A stretch of DNA of 64,000 nt from Sphingomonas sp. (GCF_019746665.1 NZ_JAIERS010000005.1:248001-312000); one strand, 5' to 3'. Shown: positions 1 through 10,411, numbered from the stretch's first letter. Program-made: numbers and translations. The notes: a model not told the origin generated them from the letters alone.

Positions 1-631
1 GCGCGATCCGGCGGCACTGGCGCGGGCAGCCGCGGCGATCGGCCCGCACGCCGAGCCGATGCCGTTCGATCTCGCCGCGCCCGATCTGGAGGCGCGCGCG
101 GCGGCGATCGCGACCGACCATAAGCTCGACATCTTGATCAACAACGTTGGGCAGCGCGATCGCCGCGCGCTGTTCGATTTCGCGCTCGATGATGTGCGCG
201 CGCTCGCCGAGGTGAACCTGATCGCCCCCTTCGCGATCGCCCGCGCGGCGGCGCGGCCGATGATGGCCAAGGGGCGCGGCCGGATCATCAACGTCACCTC
301 GATCGCCGGGGATATCGCGAACAGCGGCGACGCGGCCTATACGATGGCCAAGGGCGGTCTCGCGGCGCTCACCCGCGCGCTCGCCGCCGAACTGGGGCCG
401 CATGGCATTACCGTGAACGGGATCGCCCCCGGCTTCTTCGCGACCGAGGCGAACGCGGCGATGATCGCCGATCCGGAAATCGCCGCCTGGCTTGACCGGC
501 GCACCTCGCTCAAGCGCTGGGGCCAGCCCGAGGAGATCGCCGGCGCCGCGCTGTTCCTGGCAAGCGACGCGGCGAGTTATGTGACGGGTACGATCATCAC
601 CGTCGACGGCGGCTATTCGGCGCATTTTTGA
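1..631 (+). CDS. SDR family oxidoreductase, gluconate 5-dehydrogenase-like (5' end outside window)
   Basis: NAD(P)-dependent short-chain dehydrogenase/reductase. The frame is open from base 2, so the glycine-rich cofactor loop lies upstream of the window and only about 209 residues are present. Visible family marks are the INNVG motif (NNAG-type), the catalytic serine in VTSIAG, the YTMAK Tyr-x-x-x-Lys pair and the VNGIAPGFFATE segment after the lysine. That last segment, with the following NAAM, resembles gluconate 5-dehydrogenases, which interconvert gluconate and 5-ketogluconate, but the substrate cannot be fixed from sequence. The C-terminal VTGTIITVDGGYSAHF is a normal SDR ending. It is followed after 44 bases by thiE on the same strand. 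Confidence 0.85.
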   Translation, partial: RDPAALARAAAAIGPHAEPMPFDLAAPDLEARAAAIATDHKLDILINNVGQRDRRALFDFALDDVRALAEVNLIAPFAIARAAARPMMAKGRGRIINVTSIAGDIANSGDAAYTMAKGGLAALTRALAAELGPHGITVNGIAPGFFATEANAAMIADPEIAAWLDRRTSLKRWGQPEEIAGAALFLASDAASYVTGTIITVDGGYSAHF

Positions 632-675
632 CTGCCCCATTGACGGATGTGATTGATCGCGGTGAAGCGCGGGCG

Positions 676-1359
676 ATGACCGAAGACGATCCGCTTGGCC
701 CCCTCGACCCCGATTTCGCCGCCGCCTTCGTGCGCGATGATCGCCGGCCGCCCTGCCAGCTTTACCTGATCTCGCCGCTTGAGGTTGGGGGCGGTTTTCC
801 CGAGCGGCTTAAACGCGCACTCGGCGCTGGGCCAGTTGCGGCCTTCCAGTTCCGGGTCAAGGGCGTCGATCAGCACGCGGCGGCGCGGCTCGCCGAACCG
901 CTGCAGCGGATTTGCACCGAGCATGACGTGGCCTTCATCGTCAATGACGACATGGCGCTCGCCAAGCGGCTGGGGGCGGACGGGGTGCATCTGGGTCAAG
1001 GCGATGGCGACCCGCGGGAGGCGCGCGCGCTGCTAGGGCCGGCGGCGCAGATCGGCGTCACCTGCCACGCCAGCCGCCATCTGGCGATGGAAGCGGGGGA
1101 GGCGGGGGCCGATTATGTCGCGTTCGGTGCCTTCTACCCGACACGGACCAAGACGGTCGAGCATCATGCCGAGCCGGTGCTGCTCAGTTGGTGGTCGACC
1201 TTGTTCGAGCTGCCCTGCGTCGCGATCGGCGGGATCACACCGCAAAATGCCGCGCCGCTGGTAGCGGCGGGCGCCGATTTCCTCGCCGTGTCAGGCGCGG
1301 TGTGGGATAGTGACGAGGCGGCGGCGGTGCAAGCGTTCGGGGCGATGCTGGGGGGCTGA
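676..1359 (+). CDS. thiE: Thiamine phosphate synthase
   Basis: Joins the pyrimidine (HMP-PP) and thiazole phosphate moieties to give thiamine phosphate. The 227-residue protein shows the TenI/ThiE barrel signatures: QFRVKG near the start (usually QLRxK), FIVNDDMALAKRLGADGVHLGQGD for the pyrimidine and pyrophosphate site, GVTCHASRH, YVAFGAFYPTRTK, and CVAIGGITPQNAAPLVAAGADFLAVSGAV for the phosphate site. The frame runs upstream to a TTG at 628 that overlaps the preceding stop. I choose ATG 676, which gives a usual length and has a purine-rich stretch upstream. It shares the pathway with the thiD fusion at 11.6 kb, though the two are not linked. No TPP riboswitch is visible in front of it. Confidence 0.9.
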   Translation: MTEDDPLGPLDPDFAAAFVRDDRRPPCQLYLISPLEVGGGFPERLKRALGAGPVAAFQFRVKGVDQHAAARLAEPLQRICTEHDVAFIVNDDMALAKRLGADGVHLGQGDGDPREARALLGPAAQIGVTCHASRHLAMEAGEAGADYVAFGAFYPTRTKTVEHHAEPVLLSWWSTLFELPCVAIGGITPQNAAPLVAAGADFLAVSGAVWDSDEAAAVQAFGAMLGG

Positions 1360-1380
1360 AGCGGGCGCCTCGTCGGTTGA

Positions 1381-1554
1381 GCCGATATAGCTGTAGACGA
1401 CCTGAAGAATGTGCTGGGTTTCACGGAGTCCAGCGCCCGCGTGCCCGGCGTCCGTGAGGCAGTCGTCCACGCGACCTATATCCTCGTCTATCATGTTGAA
1501 GATGAGCGGATTGTTATGCTCCCCGTCTTGCATACCCGCCAGCAATACCCTTGA
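1381..1554 (+). pseudogene. Remnant of a RelE/ParE-family toxin (C-terminal part only)
   Basis: The frame from 1381 to the TGA at 1552-1554 has no start codon behind a ribosome binding site and is closed upstream by TGA at 1378. From about 1417 it reads as the C-terminal half of a ParE toxin: FTESSARVPGVREAVV, then TYILVYHVEDERIV, then VLHTRQQYP. Intact members have the pattern R-x-VPGTREL..YxVVYRV....V.ILRVLH.R. The N-terminal helices are missing in all three forward frames back to thiE. The stretch around 1480-1530 is less GC-rich than its flanks. I read it as a decayed toxin-antitoxin locus with no antitoxin left. Confidence 0.65.
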
Positions 1555-1587
1555 ACCGGTGCGTCGCGCCGTTTCGAGGAAAGCCGC

Positions 1588-2001
1588 ATGTTCGACCGGA
1601 TCTTCACCCTGATCGCCGGCCGCGTCGCGGCGGTGGCGGGGCAGCCCATCGCTTTCATCCTCGCCCTCACCGTGATCGCGGTGTGGGGGCTCACCGGGCC
1701 GATCTTCCATTATTCGGACACCTGGCAGCTGGTCGTGAACACCGCGACGACGATCGTCACCTTCCTGATGGTGTTCCTGATCCAGAATTCGCAGAACCGC
1801 GATTCGGCCGCGATGCAGGCGAAGCTCGACGAGCTGCTGCGCGCGGTGGAGCAGGCGCGCGTCCAGTTCATCGGCATCGAGCACAAGACCGATCGCGAGA
1901 TCGAGGCGATCCGCGCCGCGCTGGAGGCGGAATGCGCCGAGGAGGATGTGCGCACCAAGGCCGTCACCTCCAGCGTCGGCCGGTTGCGCGATCGTTACTG
2001 A
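1588..2001 (+). CDS. Low-affinity iron permease family protein
   Basis: A 137-residue inner-membrane protein of the bacterial low-affinity iron permease family (named after fungal Fet4; transport by the bacterial members is not well established). Residues 5-60 hold two hydrophobic spans, AFILALTVIAVWGLTG and a second ending in VTFLMVFLIQ, followed by the hallmark NSQNRDSAAMQAKLDELL. The rest is a charged helical tail with KTDREIEAIR. ATG 1588 is preceded by GAGGAAA at good distance. It lies just downstream of the toxin remnant. Confidence 0.8.
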   Translation: MFDRIFTLIAGRVAAVAGQPIAFILALTVIAVWGLTGPIFHYSDTWQLVVNTATTIVTFLMVFLIQNSQNRDSAAMQAKLDELLRAVEQARVQFIGIEHKTDREIEAIRAALEAECAEEDVRTKAVTSSVGRLRDRY

Positions 2002-2070
2002 GCCCGCCTTGCCTGCCTTCGCCTGGGGCGCTAAGGGCGCGCCTTGCTCTTTCTTTGAAACAGGGTTCCC

Positions 2071-2634
2071 ATGAAGATCAGCGGCGTCGACATTCGCCCC
2101 GGCAACATCATCGAGTATGAAGGCGGCATCTGGCGGGCGGTGAAGATCCAGCACACCCAGCCCGGCAAGGGCGGTGCCTATATGCAGGTCGAAATGAAGA
2201 ACCTGCGCGATGGCCGCAAGAACAACGTCCGCTTCCGCTCGGCCGAAACGGTGGAACGCGTGCGGCTCGACACCAAGGATTTTCAGTTCCTCTATCCCGA
2301 AGGCGACATGCTCGTCTTCATGGACAAGGAAACTTACGATCAGACCACGCTGCCGCGCGATCTGCTCGGCGACGCCGCCGCCTTCCTGCAGGACGGGATG
2401 GACGTGGTGATGGAACTTTACGACGAAGAGCCGATCAGCGTGCAGCTTCCCGACACGATCGAGGCGGTGATCGTCGAGGCCGACGCGGTGGTGAAGGGGC
2501 AGACCGCCTCGTCCAGCTACAAGCCGGCGGTGCTCGATAACGGCGTGCGGATCATGGTGCCGCCGCATATCGAAAGCGGCACGCGCATCGTCGTCGATGT
2601 GTACGAACAGGCTTACGTCCGGCGCGCGGACTGA
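2071..2634 (+). CDS. efp: Translation elongation factor P
   Basis: Rescues ribosomes stalled at polyproline stretches. The 187-residue length is standard. The KOW-like N-terminal domain (about 1-65) carries the tip loop TQPGKGGAY with Lys33 at the position that is beta-lysylated in enterobacteria or left unmodified or differently modified elsewhere. Two OB domains follow, with the usual C-terminal block [20 protein letters not shown]. No modifying enzyme (epmA/epmB or earP) lies nearby, so the modification state is unknown. A palindromic repeat block separates it from the next gene. Confidence 0.97.
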   Translation: MKISGVDIRPGNIIEYEGGIWRAVKIQHTQPGKGGAYMQVEMKNLRDGRKNNVRFRSAETVERVRLDTKDFQFLYPEGDMLVFMDKETYDQTTLPRDLLGDAAAFLQDGMDVVMELYDEEPISVQLPDTIEAVIVEADAVVKGQTASSSYKPAVLDNGVRIMVPPHIESGTRIVVDVYEQAYVRRAD

Positions 2635-2640
2635 GCGCTT

Positions 2641-2744
2641 CTCCCTCTCCCCTTCAGGGGGAGAGGGTCGGGGAGAGGGGCCGTGTGCCGCGTCACCTCT
2701 CCGTTGCGTCCCCTCTCCCAACCCTCTCCCCTGAAGGGGCGGGG
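2641..2744. repeat. Inverted pair of family-A intergenic repeats
   Basis: Two copies of a short palindromic element with core CTCTCCCCTTCAGGGG lie in opposite orientation at 2641-2680 and 2709-2744. Together they can fold as a long cruciform or hairpin between efp and the monophosphatase gene. The same element recurs at 24825-24861 and twice at 48125-48240, always intergenic. It behaves like a REP-type element and may also act as an mRNA 3'-end stabiliser or terminator. No transposase is nearby. Confidence 0.75.
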
Positions 2745-2758
2745 GCTAAAGGTGTTTT

Positions 2759-3571
2759 ATGGTTTCTCATTCCGGCCTGATCACAGTGATGGAACGCGCC
2801 GCGCGCAAGGCGGCGCCCCGGCTGCGGCGCGATTTCGGCGAGGTTCAGCATCTTCAGGTAAGCCGCAAGGGGCCGGCCGATTTCGTCTCGATGGCCGACA
2901 AGCGCGCCGAGCAAACATTGTATGAGGAATTGAGCGCCGCGCGCCCCGATTGGGCATTCGTGATGGAGGAGCGGGGCGCGGTCGCGGGCGACCCCAGCAA
3001 GCCGCGCTTCGTGATCGATCCGCTCGACGGCACCAGCAACTTCCTCCACGGCATCCCCCATTTCGCGATCTCGATCGCGGCCGAGGAACCCAAGCCGGGT
3101 GGCAGGTGGGAGCCGATGGCGGCGCTGATCTATCAGCCGCTGACCGATGAGAGCTTCTGGGCGGAGAAGGGCCGGGGCGCCTGGTTGCAGGACCAGCGGC
3201 TGCGCGTTTCCGCGCGCGGCGATCTGGCGGACGCGTTGATCGCGACCGGCATCCCCTTCCTCGGCCACGGCGATTTCGCGCAGTGGAGCCGGATTTTCGG
3301 TGCGGTGGCGCCCTCGGTCGCGGGGATTCGCCGCTTCGGATCGGCCGCGCTCGATCTCGCTTGGGTCGCGGCGGGGCGGTTCGATGGCTTTTGGGAATCG
3401 GGCCTCAGCCACTGGGACGTGGCGGCCGGGTTGCTGCTGGTGAAGGAAGCCGGCGGTTACGTCAGCGACTATCGCGGCGGCGACAAAATGATCGACCGGC
3501 GCGAGGTGCTTGCCGCCAATGACGGGCTGCACACCAAGCTGCACAAGCTGGTGGCGGGGGCGCTGCGCTAA
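2759..3571 (+). CDS. Inositol monophosphatase family protein (SuhB-like)
   Basis: Mg2+-dependent lithium-sensitive phosphatase fold, 270 residues. Metal-binding motifs are present: the Glu of VMEERG (usually EE), IDPLDGTSNFLHG with the catalytic aspartates and Thr, and the late SGLSHWDVAAGLLLVKEAGG carrying the third metal aspartate. Family members hydrolyse inositol phosphate, fructose bisphosphate or histidinol phosphate; SuhB also acts in rRNA antitermination. The sequence does not decide between these. ATG 2759 follows an AAGGTG ribosome binding site. Confidence 0.85.
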   Translation: MVSHSGLITVMERAARKAAPRLRRDFGEVQHLQVSRKGPADFVSMADKRAEQTLYEELSAARPDWAFVMEERGAVAGDPSKPRFVIDPLDGTSNFLHGIPHFAISIAAEEPKPGGRWEPMAALIYQPLTDESFWAEKGRGAWLQDQRLRVSARGDLADALIATGIPFLGHGDFAQWSRIFGAVAPSVAGIRRFGSAALDLAWVAAGRFDGFWESGLSHWDVAAGLLLVKEAGGYVSDYRGGDKMIDRREVLAANDGLHTKLHKLVAGALR

Positions 3572-3612
3572 GGCGCGGGCACGAGAGTCGGGGCGATGCG
3601 CGTCGTGTGGGG

Positions 3613-4854
3613 CTAACCCGCCGCGCCATCCGGCGCGGCGCCGCGCGACAGCACCGCCGTCACCGCCACGTCCATCGTCACATTGCCGAGGGTGCGGAAG
3701 ATGTCGGGGATCGTCTCGACCGCGATCAGCAGCCCCAGCGCCTCGACCGGCACCCCGATCGCGAGCCCGATCGGCGCGACCGAGGCGACATAGCTTACCT
3801 GCCCCGGCAGCCCGACGCCGCTGAAGGTCGTCACCGATGCCGCCGCGACCGCCGCGACGATCTGGAGCGGGCTCAGCGCCAGCCCATACCAATGGGCGAT
3901 GTAGAGGATCACCGCCAGGTTCATCGGCGGGGCGGTGATCCGGAACACCGCGACCGCGAGCGGCAGCACCACCCCCGACACGGGCTTGGGCAGCGCCAAG
4001 GCTTCCGCGCCCTTGATCATCGCCGGCAGCGAGGCGAGCGAGCTCTGGGTCGAGATCGCGACCGCCTGGGCCGGTGCCACCGCGCGCGCGAAGCGGCCGA
4101 GCGGCACCCGCCCTGCGATCAGCACCAGCGGATAGGCGAGCAGCCCGATGATCAGCCCGACCGCTGAATAAGTGACGATATAGTGGAGCAACGCCCCCAC
4201 CGCCGCCGTCCCCGCCCGCGCGCCGACGACGAAGGCGAGCGCCGCGACCCCGATCGGCGCGAGGGCCAGCACCCAGTTGATCACCACCAGCATCGCGTCC
4301 GCCACCGCCTGGAAGAAATCCACCAGCAGCGAGCGCCGCTCTGCCGGCAGTCTGGTGATCGCGAACGCCATCGCCATGGTGAAGATGATGAGCGGCAGGA
4401 TCGCGTCATTGGCGGCGGCGGCGATCGGGTTGGTCGGGATGATCGCCTTCATGAATTCGGTGAAGCCCGGCATTGGCCCGGTCGGCTGCGCCCCGGCGAG
4501 CGCCCGCCGCAAGGCACCGCCCGCCACCGGATCGAGCGGCCACAGCGCCAGGATCGCCGGCATGATCACCGCCGCGAGCGCTGATGAAATCACCAGCAGC
4601 GTCATGAACAAGGTCAGCGCGCGCGCGGCGAGCCGGCCCGAGCGCGCGGTCTCGGCGGTCGCCGCGACGCCGGTGATCAGCAGCGCGACGATCAGCGGAA
4701 CGATCGTCATCTTGAGCCCCGCGAGCCACGCCTCGCCGATCGGCTGCGCCACGTCGGCGGCGGGGGCCACCCATGCGCCGCCGCTCGCCGCCGCCACGAT
4801 CCCGGTGGCGAGGCCAACAATTAGGGATAGCAAGATGCGGGTGGGTTGTGACAT
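3613..4854 (-). CDS. Dicarboxylate/amino acid:cation symporter (DAACS family)
   Basis: A 413-residue inner-membrane transporter of the GltP/DctA family, which couples uptake of glutamate, aspartate or C4-dicarboxylates to H+ or Na+. Visible features are an N-terminal span, [21 protein letters not shown], the re-entrant loop [10 protein letters not shown] (equivalent to the serine-rich HP1 motif), and the TM7 region [17 protein letters not shown] in place of the usual NMDGT-type motif. The TM7 difference suggests an atypical substrate or coupling ion. The gene diverges from glmM, with 78 bases between the two starts. Confidence 0.85.
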   Translation of the reverse strand: MSQPTRILLSLIVGLATGIVAAASGGAWVAPAADVAQPIGEAWLAGLKMTIVPLIVALLITGVAATAETARSGRLAARALTLFMTLLVISSALAAVIMPAILALWPLDPVAGGALRRALAGAQPTGPMPGFTEFMKAIIPTNPIAAAANDAILPLIIFTMAMAFAITRLPAERRSLLVDFFQAVADAMLVVINWVLALAPIGVAALAFVVGARAGTAAVGALLHYIVTYSAVGLIIGLLAYPLVLIAGRVPLGRFARAVAPAQAVAISTQSSLASLPAMIKGAEALALPKPVSGVVLPLAVAVFRITAPPMNLAVILYIAHWYGLALSPLQIVAAVAAASVTTFSGVGLPGQVSYVASVAPIGLAIGVPVEALGLLIAVETIPDIFRTLGNVTMDVAVTAVLSRGAAPDGAAG

Positions 4855-4932
4855 GCGCTCGCACAGTTAAGGACAAAGCGTGCCTCCTGCCCAGCCTTGG
4901 CGGGCGGCGGCAAGCAATTTGAGTGGCAAAGC

Positions 4933-6270
4933 ATGGCAAGAAAATATTTCGGCACGGACGGTATTCGCGGCCTGACCAACATGGCGCCGATGACGGCGGC
5001 GATGGCGATGCAGGTTGGCATGGCGGCCGGCGCCCATTTCGCGCGGGGCGATCACAAGCACCGGGTCGTGATCGGCAAGGATACGCGCCTGTCGGGCTAT
5101 ATGCTCGAATCGGCGCTGATCGCGGGGTTCACCGCCGTGGGCATGGACGTGGTGCTGGTGGGGCCGATGCCGACCCCCGCGGTCGCGATGCTCACCCAGT
5201 CGATGCGTGCCGACATGGGCGTGATGATCTCGGCGAGCCACAACCCCTTCGCCGACAACGGCATCAAATTGTTCGGGCCGGACGGTTACAAGCTGTCGGA
5301 TGAAGACGAACTCGCGATCGAGCGGCTGATCGAAAGCGACATTCCGCTCTCCGCCGCCGCCGATATCGGCCGCGCCAAGCGCTATGACGATGCCCGCGGC
5401 CGCTATATCCATGCCGCCAAGCTCACTTTCCCGCGCGATCTGCGGTTGGACGGGCTGCGCATCGTCGTCGACTGCGCGAACGGCGCCGCTTATCAGGTGG
5501 CCCCTTCCGCGCTGTGGGAGCTGGGCGCCGATGTCGTCGCGATCGGGGTCGAGCCCAATGGCAAGAACATCAATGACGGGGTGGGTTCCACGTCGCCGCA
5601 ATTGTTGTGCGAGACCGTCGTGGCGGCGGGCGCCGATCTCGGGATCGCGCTCGATGGCGATGCCGACCGGCTGATCGTGGTCGACGAAAAGGGCCGGGTG
5701 ATCGATGGCGACCAGCTGATGGCGACGATCGCGCTCGGTTGGGCGCGGCGCGGCCAGTTGCGCAACGGCCTGCTTGTCGCGACGGTGATGTCCAATCTCG
5801 GGCTGGAGCGCTATCTGGAGAGCCACGAACTGGGCCTGGTGCGCACCAAGGTGGGCGACCGCTATGTATTGGAGGCCATGCGCCAGCGCGGCTGCAATGT
5901 CGGCGGAGAGCAATCGGGGCACATCATCCTGAGCGACTATGCGACCACCGGCGATGGGCTGGTTGCCGCATTGCAAGTGCTCGCGGAAATCGTGCGCGCC
6001 GGGCGCCCGGCGAGCGAGGTGCTTCACCGCTTCGATCCGCTGCCGCAGTTGCTGAAGAATGTCCGCTTCGCCGGCGGCAAGCCGCTCGAGCATGAGCGCG
6101 TCCAAGCCGTGATCGCCGAGGCCGAGGCCGAGCTTTACGGCAAGGGCCGGCTGGTGATCCGCCCGTCGGGCACCGAGCCGGTGATCCGGGTGATGGCGGA
6201 AGGCGATGATCCCGAGCAGGTCGCCCGGGTGGTCGATCGCATTTGCGGCGTGGTGCGAGAAGTGGCGTGA
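4933..6270 (+). CDS. glmM: Phosphoglucosamine mutase
   Basis: Converts glucosamine-6-phosphate to glucosamine-1-phosphate for UDP-GlcNAc, and so for peptidoglycan and lipid A. The start [13 protein letters not shown] at 4933 is the family N-terminus and gives 445 residues, the usual length; the longer frame from 4897 is not needed. The active-site loop [13 protein letters not shown] has the phosphoserine at residue 102, as in Escherichia coli. DGDADR is the Mg2+ loop, GGEQSGHI binds sugar and [12 protein letters not shown] binds phosphate. A large inverted repeat lies between it and the convergent chemoreceptor gene. Confidence 0.97.
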   Translation: MARKYFGTDGIRGLTNMAPMTAAMAMQVGMAAGAHFARGDHKHRVVIGKDTRLSGYMLESALIAGFTAVGMDVVLVGPMPTPAVAMLTQSMRADMGVMISASHNPFADNGIKLFGPDGYKLSDEDELAIERLIESDIPLSAAADIGRAKRYDDARGRYIHAAKLTFPRDLRLDGLRIVVDCANGAAYQVAPSALWELGADVVAIGVEPNGKNINDGVGSTSPQLLCETVVAAGADLGIALDGDADRLIVVDEKGRVIDGDQLMATIALGWARRGQLRNGLLVATVMSNLGLERYLESHELGLVRTKVGDRYVLEAMRQRGCNVGGEQSGHIILSDYATTGDGLVAALQVLAEIVRAGRPASEVLHRFDPLPQLLKNVRFAGGKPLEHERVQAVIAEAEAELYGKGRLVIRPSGTEPVIRVMAEGDDPEQVARVVDRICGVVREVA

Positions 6271-6317
6271 GCGTCGGTTCGGCAGCGCCCGCGCCGTCGG
6301 TGCGCTAGGCCGGAATA

Positions 6318-6355
6318 GGCGCCCACCCGCTGGTCATTGCCAAGGGATGGGCGCC
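6318..6355. terminator. Inverted repeat between convergent glmM and chemoreceptor genes
   Basis: GGCGCCCA at 6318-6325 and TGGGCGCC at 6348-6355 form an 8-bp perfect GC-rich stem with a 22-base loop. It lies between the 3' ends of two convergent genes, where a bidirectional terminator is expected. There is no clear U-tract, so a role in termination is inferred from position only. Confidence 0.4.
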
Positions 6356-6361
6356 CGCAAT

Positions 6362-8182
6362 TCAGAACTCCGACCATTCTTCCTCGGCCAAAGCGAGGTT
6401 GCCATGGACGCGGGGCACGGGGCTCGAAGCCTTGGAAGGCGCGGGCGCCTTAGCCTTGACTACCGCTGCCCGCCGCTCGCCGGTATTGAACTGGCGCACC
6501 GCCTCGTCGAGCGCGACCGCCTCGCGCGCGAGATTGACGCAGGTGGCGTTGGTTTCCTCGACCATTGCCGCGTTCTGCTGGGTGCCCAGGTTCATGTCGC
6601 TCAATGCCGCGCTGATCTCGCCGATGCTGCCCGACTGGCGCTCGACGACCGCGCTGATGTCCTTGGCGAGCGCGCTCACCTTGGTCGTTTCGGCGACGAT
6701 TTGCTTCAGCGCCTCGCCCGAGCGTTCGACGAGCGCCACGCCCGAAGAGACCTGGGCCGATGCCGAGCCGATGATCTCCTTCACATCCTTGGCCGCTTCC
6801 GCCGAGCGCTGCGCGAGCGCGCGAACTTCCGTCGCGACCACCGCGAAGCCCCGGCCGGCATCACCAGCTCTTGCGGCCTCCACCCCCGCGTTCAGCGCGA
6901 GCAGGTTGGTCTGGAAGGCGATCGCGTCGATCAGCGAGGCGATCTCGCCGATGCGGGCCGAGCTCTCCGCGATCGCGCGCATCGCGTCGGCCGAATCGGT
7001 CGCGACCGCCAGCCCCTGCTCGGCCGCACTGGTCGCGTGGCGAGCGCCATCCGCCACCGCGCGCACCTGTTCGGTCGCCTGGCGGGCGCTGTCGGTGAGT
7101 TCACCGATCGCGGCCGCCGTTTCCTCGAGGCTCGCCGCCTGGCGCGAGGTGCGGCTGGCGAGATCGGAAGAGGCCATTTCGATGTCGGTGGTCGCGACCC
7201 GCGTCGTCTCGACCCGCTCGCCGATCGCGACGATCGTTTCGCGCAGCGTATCGGCGGCGGCGTTGAAATCGTCGCGCAGCTTGGCGAACGCGCCGTCAAC
7301 ATGCTTGTCGAGCCGGTGGGTGAGGTCACCCTTGGCGAGCGCGGCGAGCGCGGCACCGACGCGGTCGACCACCGTCAACGTTTCCTGCGCCCGGTCGCGC
7401 GCTTCGATCGCGGCGGTTTGAAAGGCTTCCATCGCGGTGGCGAGCGCGCCGATTTCGTCGCGCCGATCGCGCGCCGGAACGCTGACCGACAGGTCACCGG
7501 CCGCCAGCGCGGTCATCGCCTCGGTCATCGCGCGCACCGGCTGGGCGATCGCACGCCGCAGATAAAGCGCGGCCGCGCCAGCGAACGCCATCACCGCCAG
7601 GATCGCGGCAATCGTGAGGAAGAATGACCAGCGATAAATCGCCGCGCCGGCGTCGCTCGCCGCCTTGGCGCCGGCCGCGTTGCGCGCGACGATCTTACCG
7701 AGCGCCTCGCGGGCGGCGTCATAGGCCTTGCGCGTGGGCCCCTTGAAATAGGCCATGGCATCGGCCTGGCGCCCCGCGCGCGACATTGCGAGCCATTGCT
7801 CATTATGCCCGTCAAGCACCGCCACGCTTTGGTTGAAGCGCGCGAGATCGGCGCGATCTTCGGCGGAGCGGAGCATCGCCGCATAATCGCGGCGCAGCGT
7901 CGCGAAACTGCGCTGCTGTTCGGCGATCCGCGTCTCGGCGTCTTGCTGCGCTGCCGGGCTGTCGGCGGTGAAGTGGCGCCAATGGACCAGCCGGATCTCC
8001 GCGAGCGACAATTGCAGCGCCGCGACCTGGCGCACCGAAGGCAGCCATTGCCCCGCGACTTCCGCCGCCTTGTCATTCACCCGCGCGATCTGCATCAGCG
8101 CGAACAGGCTGAACCCCAGGATCACCGCCGCCAGCGCCCCTAGCGCGGCGCTCAACTTATTCCCGATCGACCAGTGCTTCAC
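6362..8182 (-). CDS. Methyl-accepting chemotaxis protein (first of a tandem pair)
   Basis: Inner-membrane chemoreceptor of about 606 residues. After a short basic N-terminus ([10 protein letters not shown]) come TM1, a periplasmic four-helix-bundle domain, TM2 ([21 protein letters not shown]), a HAMP domain ([23 protein letters not shown]) and a second HAMP-like segment. The cytoplasmic signalling hairpin has its tip at [20 protein letters not shown]. The C-terminus EEWSEF resembles the x-W-x-x-F pentapeptide that tethers CheR in other bacteria. I place the start at GTG 8182, preceded by GGAG and matching the paralogue's start; an ATG at 8218 is possible. No other che genes are in the window. 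Confidence 0.92.
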   Translation of the reverse strand: MKHWSIGNKLSAALGALAAVILGFSLFALMQIARVNDKAAEVAGQWLPSVRQVAALQLSLAEIRLVHWRHFTADSPAAQQDAETRIAEQQRSFATLRRDYAAMLRSAEDRADLARFNQSVAVLDGHNEQWLAMSRAGRQADAMAYFKGPTRKAYDAAREALGKIVARNAAGAKAASDAGAAIYRWSFFLTIAAILAVMAFAGAAALYLRRAIAQPVRAMTEAMTALAAGDLSVSVPARDRRDEIGALATAMEAFQTAAIEARDRAQETLTVVDRVGAALAALAKGDLTHRLDKHVDGAFAKLRDDFNAAADTLRETIVAIGERVETTRVATTDIEMASSDLASRTSRQAASLEETAAAIGELTDSARQATEQVRAVADGARHATSAAEQGLAVATDSADAMRAIAESSARIGEIASLIDAIAFQTNLLALNAGVEAARAGDAGRGFAVVATEVRALAQRSAEAAKDVKEIIGSASAQVSSGVALVERSGEALKQIVAETTKVSALAKDISAVVERQSGSIGEISAALSDMNLGTQQNAAMVEETNATCVNLAREAVALDEAVRQFNTGERRAAVVKAKAPAPSKASSPVPRVHGNLALAEEEWSEF

Positions 8183-8599
8183 CGTCAATGTCTCCGTCGC
8201 AACGGGGACAAGGCCCATGCTGCATCCAACAGCGCGGCGCGGCGCTCCGTCGCTGGTCACGGGTCGTGATCCCCGCCGCGACGAGCCAGGCCGCCTAAAG
8301 CCCACCCCCTTAATCTATGTTGGGAACTGATGCGGTGGAAATACTTACGAGCTGTAAAGGGCTAGCCCAATCTGGGCACGCATTATGTCAGTTTCCACAG
8401 GTTGACGGCGGCGCTTACATTGATTTTCTGTAACGACTTCCGATGATTCCTGACGGTTCCGCAAAGCTTTGCACCGGCGATCTCGGTTGGGTGATTTGAT
8501 GCCGCACCCGATCGGCGAACAAGGTATTTTTCGCTGCGCTGACAGGCGCGGTCGGCTGAATGGCGCCTGATTCGGCCCGTCAACCGGCTGAAACCGACT
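8183..8599. other. 417-base gap between the two chemoreceptor genes
   Basis: No convincing gene. A 78-codon reading frame on the minus strand (8383-8619) has no family-like sequence, runs into the end of the second receptor gene and lacks a ribosome binding site. The region is less GC-rich than the genes and should contain the promoter of the first receptor. The string ACATTGATTT at 8417-8426 recurs upstream of the second receptor near 10518, in the same orientation. I cannot say whether that is functional. Confidence 0.5.
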
Positions 8600-10411
8600 T
8601 CAGAATTCCGTCCAATCATCCTTGGCCAGGGCGAGATTGCCCTGGGCGCGCGGCATGGGTCGCGTTGCTTTGGCCGGGGTGGGCGCCTTGACCACCGCCG
8701 CGCGCCGTTCGCCGGTGTTGAATTGGCGCACCGCCTCGTCGAGTGCGACCGCCTCGCGCGCGAGGTTGACGCAGGTGGCGTTGGTTTCCTCGACCATCGC
8801 GGCGTTCTGCTGGGTGCCCAGGTTCATGTCGCCCAATGCGGCGCTGATCTCGCCAATGCTGCCCGACTGGCGCTCGACCACCGCGCTGATATCCTTGGCG
8901 AGCGCGCTCACCTTGGTGGTTTCGGCGACGATTTGCTTCAGCGCCTCGCCCGAGCGTTCGACGAGCGCCACGCCCGAAGAGACCTGGGCCGATGCCGAGC
9001 CGATGATTTCCTTCACATCCTTGGCCGCCTCGGCCGAGCGCTGGGCGAGCGGGCGGACTTCCGTCGCGACCACCGCGAAGCCCCGGCCGGCATCGCCGGC
9101 GCGCGCGGCCTCCACCCCGGCGTTGAGCGCCAGCAGGTTGGTCTGGAAGGCGATCGCGTCGATCAGCGAAGCGATTTCGCCGATGCGGGCCGAATTACCC
9201 GCGATCGCCCGCATCGCTTCAGCGGAATCGCTGGCGACCGCCAGCCCCTGCTCGGCAGCACTGGTCGCGTGGCGGGCAACCGCCGCCACCGCGTGCGCTT
9301 GATCGGTCGCCTCGCGCGCGCTGGCGGTCAGTTCACCAAGCGCGGCGGCGGTCTCTTCCAGGCTCGCCGCCTGGCGCGAGGTGCGGCTGGCAAGGTCTGA
9401 CGAGGCCAGCTCGATGTCCCCCGTGGCGACCCGTGTCGTCTCGACCCGCTGGCCGATCGCGACGATCGTTGCTCGGAGCGTGTCGGTCGCAGCGTTGAAG
9501 TCGTTGCGCAGCTTGATGAAGTCGCCATCGACGCTGTCATCGAGCCGGTGAGTGAGGTCGCCCTTGGCGAGCGCGGCGAGCGCCTGGCCGATGCGATCGA
9601 CCACCGCCAACGTGTGCGCCTTGTCCTGGGCTTCGATCACCGCCTGCTTGAACCGGGCCATTGCCGCCGCGAGCGCGCCGATCTCGTCCCGCCGATCGAA
9701 CGCTGGCACCTCGACCGACAGATCGCCGGCGGCGAGCGCGGTCATCGCCTCGGTCATCGCGCGTACCGGTCGGGCGATCGCGCCGCGCAGAAAGAAGGTC
9801 GCCGCGCCGGCAAGCGCCAAAACCGCGACGATGGCGATCACCGTCAGCCCGATCGACCATTTATAGTCTTGCTCGGCAGCCTTCTTCGCGGCGCTGGCGC
9901 CGGCCGCATTGCGCGCGACGACCTGTCCGAGCATTTCACGAGCGGTGTCATAGGCCTTGCGCGTCGGTCCTTTGAAATAGGCGAGCGCCTGGGCCTTGCG
10001 CCCCGCGCGGGAATCGTCGAGCCAGCGCGCGGTGTGTGCCTCGAGCTCGGTATAGACCTGATTGAATGGCTTCAAATCGTCCTGATGGTCGGACGCGCGC
10101 ACCATCGCGACATACTCACGGCGAGTGGTCTCGAACTTGGCTTGGGTGTCCTTCATATGGCGCTCGGCGTCCTCGAGCGTGGCGGGGCTGTCGGCGGTGA
10201 GGTGTCGCCATTGAAACAGCCGCATCTCGGCGAGCGACATCTCCAACGCGGCGCCCTGCCGGACAAGCGGCAACCAACGATCGGCGACCTGTGTCGCACT
10301 ATCGTTGATGCGCGCCATCTGAAACAGGGCCAGCACGCTGAACCCTAGAATAATCGCGGCCAGCGAACTCAGCGCCGCGCCCAACTTGTTCCCGATCGAC
10401 CAATGTTTCAC
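8600..10411 (-). CDS. Methyl-accepting chemotaxis protein (second of a tandem pair)
   Basis: Paralogue of the receptor at 6362-8182 with the same architecture: [10 protein letters not shown] start, TM1, four-helix periplasmic domain, TM2, two HAMP-like segments, signalling hairpin with [20 protein letters not shown], and a C-terminal KDDWTEF tether-like end. The cytoplasmic halves are almost identical while the periplasmic halves have diverged clearly, as expected if ligand specificity has split. The start is GTG 10411; a TTG at 10426 would add five residues. It has its own upstream gap and is probably transcribed separately. Confidence 0.92.
   Translation of the reverse strand: MKHWSIGNKLGAALSSLAAIILGFSVLALFQMARINDSATQVADRWLPLVRQGAALEMSLAEMRLFQWRHLTADSPATLEDAERHMKDTQAKFETTRREYVAMVRASDHQDDLKPFNQVYTELEAHTARWLDDSRAGRKAQALAYFKGPTRKAYDTAREMLGQVVARNAAGASAAKKAAEQDYKWSIGLTVIAIVAVLALAGAATFFLRGAIARPVRAMTEAMTALAAGDLSVEVPAFDRRDEIGALAAAMARFKQAVIEAQDKAHTLAVVDRIGQALAALAKGDLTHRLDDSVDGDFIKLRNDFNAATDTLRATIVAIGQRVETTRVATGDIELASSDLASRTSRQAASLEETAAALGELTASAREATDQAHAVAAVARHATSAAEQGLAVASDSAEAMRAIAGNSARIGEIASLIDAIAFQTNLLALNAGVEAARAGDAGRGFAVVATEVRPLAQRSAEAAKDVKEIIGSASAQVSSGVALVERSGEALKQIVAETTKVSALAKDISAVVERQSGSIGEISAALGDMNLGTQQNAAMVEETNATCVNLAREAVALDEAVRQFNTGERRAAVVKAPTPAKATRPMPRAQGNLALAKDDWTEF

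Noticed and set aside
1360..1587. Frameshifted N-terminal half of the ParE remnant
   Set aside because: All three forward frames between thiE and 1441 have stops and no ParE N-terminal pattern.
8383..8619. 78-codon minus-strand frame between chemoreceptors
   Set aside because: No ribosome binding site, no family resemblance, and it runs into the following gene.
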